A stretch of DNA of 51,746 nucleotides from Mitsuaria sp. WAJ17 (GTDB lineage Bacteria > Pseudomonadota > Gammaproteobacteria > Burkholderiales > Burkholderiaceae_C), in assembly GCF_014174515.1 (NCBI RefSeq), contig NZ_JACJUG010000031.1, positions 1 to 51,746 on the forward strand, given 5' to 3'. Shown here in pieces: positions 50,848 through 51,746 of the stretch. A program made the position numbers and the translations under genes. The notes beneath the pieces were generated by a model. The model ran no database searches. It worked only from the letters and a program-made list of their open reading frames with translations, and had not been told where the DNA came from. How positions within the stretch are numbered: position 1 is the stretch's first letter; each line of letters begins with the position of its first letter.

Positions 50848-51746
50848 ATGAGCATGGCTGCGGTCCGCCCTCCGCACGAGCTGACGCCCAGCGGGCCGCA
50901 CGATGCGCTGCTTCCCTGGCGACAGGGCCTGGCCTATGGCGCGCTGGCGCTGCCGTTGGCCTTTGTGTCGCTGCCGCTGTACGTGAGCCTGCCGCACCAC
51001 TACGCCACGCAGGCCGGCGTGCCGCTGACAGTGCTGGGCAGCACGCTGCTGGGCCTGCGGGCCCTGGATGCGCTGATCGATCCCTGGCTGGGCCGGCGGG
51101 CCGATCACCGGCTGCGGCAAGGGGCGCCCAGCGCCTGGCGGGCCGCCGCGCTGATGGCCCTGGTGCTGGCCATGTCCTTTGCGGCGCTGTGGCAGCCGCC
51201 CGCGGGCGAGTGGCCGCGCGCCTGGGCCTGGCTGGTGGCCAGCCTGGGCGTCTGCACCCTGGCCTTCAGCGCCCTGAGCCTGCTGCACCAGGGCTGGGGC
51301 ACGCGCTGGGGCGGCAGCGTGGCCTGGCGCACGCGCGTCACCGCCTGGCGCGAGGGCGCCACGCTGCTGGGGGTGCTGGTGGCCAGCGGCCTGCCCTGGT
51401 TGCTGGGCACGGGCGGCACCAGCTTCGCCCTGGCCGGTGCCTTGGCCCTGGGCCTGTGGGGCCTGTGGACGCTGACCGCCTCAGCGCCGCCCTTGGCGCC
51501 CCCGGCCTGCGTGGCGGCCCGTCCCGCCGCAGGCCGAGCGCCGCCCTCACCGTGGCGGCAGGCGGACTTCCGCCACCTGCTGGCCGTCTTCCTGATCAAT
51601 GGCACGGCCAGTGCCATCCCTGCCACGCTGCTGCCCTTCTTCGCCAGTGACCGGCTGATGGCCACGTCATGGCAGCCGGCCGTGCTGCTGGCCTATTTCG
51701 CGGCCGGGGCCGTGGGCCTGCCGGCCTGGGCGGCGCTGGCCGGCCG
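50848..51746 (+). CDS. GPH/MFS-type transporter, 3' truncated by window edge
   Basis: About 299 residues are visible from ATG 50848, one base after the preceding stop (second ATG at 50854); the frame is open to the end of the window. Repeated hydrophobic helices: YGALALPLAFVSLPLYVSLP, AALMALVLAMSFAALW, AWLVASLGVCTLAFSALSLL, TLLGVLVASGLPWLLG, GALALGLWGLWTLTASA. The segment LRALDALIDPWLGRRADH is the cytoplasmic loop motif of the glycoside-pentoside-hexuronide:cation symporter group (D-x-x-x-DPxxGxxxD). A GPH-type gene in the same operon is also known from the alphaproteobacterial cfa/DUF1365 clusters. Substrate unknown. Confidence 0.88.
   Translation, partial: MSMAAVRPPHELTPSGPHDALLPWRQGLAYGALALPLAFVSLPLYVSLPHHYATQAGVPLTVLGSTLLGLRALDALIDPWLGRRADHRLRQGAPSAWRAAALMALVLAMSFAALWQPPAGEWPRAWAWLVASLGVCTLAFSALSLLHQGWGTRWGGSVAWRTRVTAWREGATLLGVLVASGLPWLLGTGGTSFALAGALALGLWGLWTLTASAPPLAPPACVAARPAAGRAPPSPWRQADFRHLLAVFLINGTASAIPATLLPFFASDRLMATSWQPAVLLAYFAAGAVGLPAWAALAG

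Overview
The window looks like chromosome of a high-GC betaproteobacterium, most likely a Burkholderiales member of the Roseateles/Leptothrix/Comamonas type. That placement rests on the GC-rich coding style, the many short LysR/TetR/GST/PNPOx neighbourhoods, an Rhs locus, a bufferin operon and the DUF1365/Cfa lipid operon. No rRNA, tRNA or CRISPR array was seen. The species assignment is inference.

Left part (1-12.9 kb) is a mobile and decaying accessory region. It opens with the 3' part of an Rhs polymorphic toxin gene whose C-terminal tip is AT-rich and followed by a candidate immunity gene. Next come an IS110 transposase remnant, a second immunity-like frame interrupted by UAG, an IS481 transposase remnant and orphan fragments. 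A ribbon-helix-helix-like ORF follows, then two diverged copies of a VbhA-type (Fic-inhibiting) antitoxin without a visible Fic toxin, next to IS66 and IS3 fragments. Intact genes scattered here are a DUF1842 protein, a lipase-like hydrolase, a MipA/OmpV protein, DoxX and a LysR regulator. An aromatic-ring dioxygenase pseudogene lies beside DoxX.

Middle part (12.9-31.9 kb) is redox and stress metabolism. It contains two related modules, each a close LysR paralogue plus a PNPOx-like flavoprotein and an FNR/2Fe-2S reductase. In one copy these domains are fused in one gene; in the other they are split and translationally coupled behind a DsrE gene. Between them lie thioredoxin, a damaged lipoprotein gene, a dihydrolipoamide-dehydrogenase-like flavoprotein, two GSTs, a DUF1348/NTF2 protein with a Tat-like leader, and a TetR/zinc-less alcohol dehydrogenase/AhpD unit with two matching operators. 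A YHS-domain protein precedes a complete bufferin operon (DUF2282 precursor, DUF692/MNIO enzyme, DUF2063 partner, DoxX), followed by AraC and LysR regulators and another GST.

Right part (32.5-51.7 kb) is envelope, polysaccharide and lipid functions. It holds a PstS-like protein with a porin; a GH64 beta-1,3-glucanase with three CBM56 and four chitobiase-C-like modules behind two palindromic LacI-type operators, coupled to a GspC-like protein; and Lrp divergent from a diaminopropionate ammonia-lyase/M20 amidase fusion. AhpD, a DUF900 hydrolase, HU and an Upf1-like helicase coupled to a TetR gene come next. Last is an operon of FAD amine oxidase-like protein, DUF1365, Cfa-type methyltransferase, chalcone-isomerase-like protein and a GPH/MFS transporter that runs off the window.
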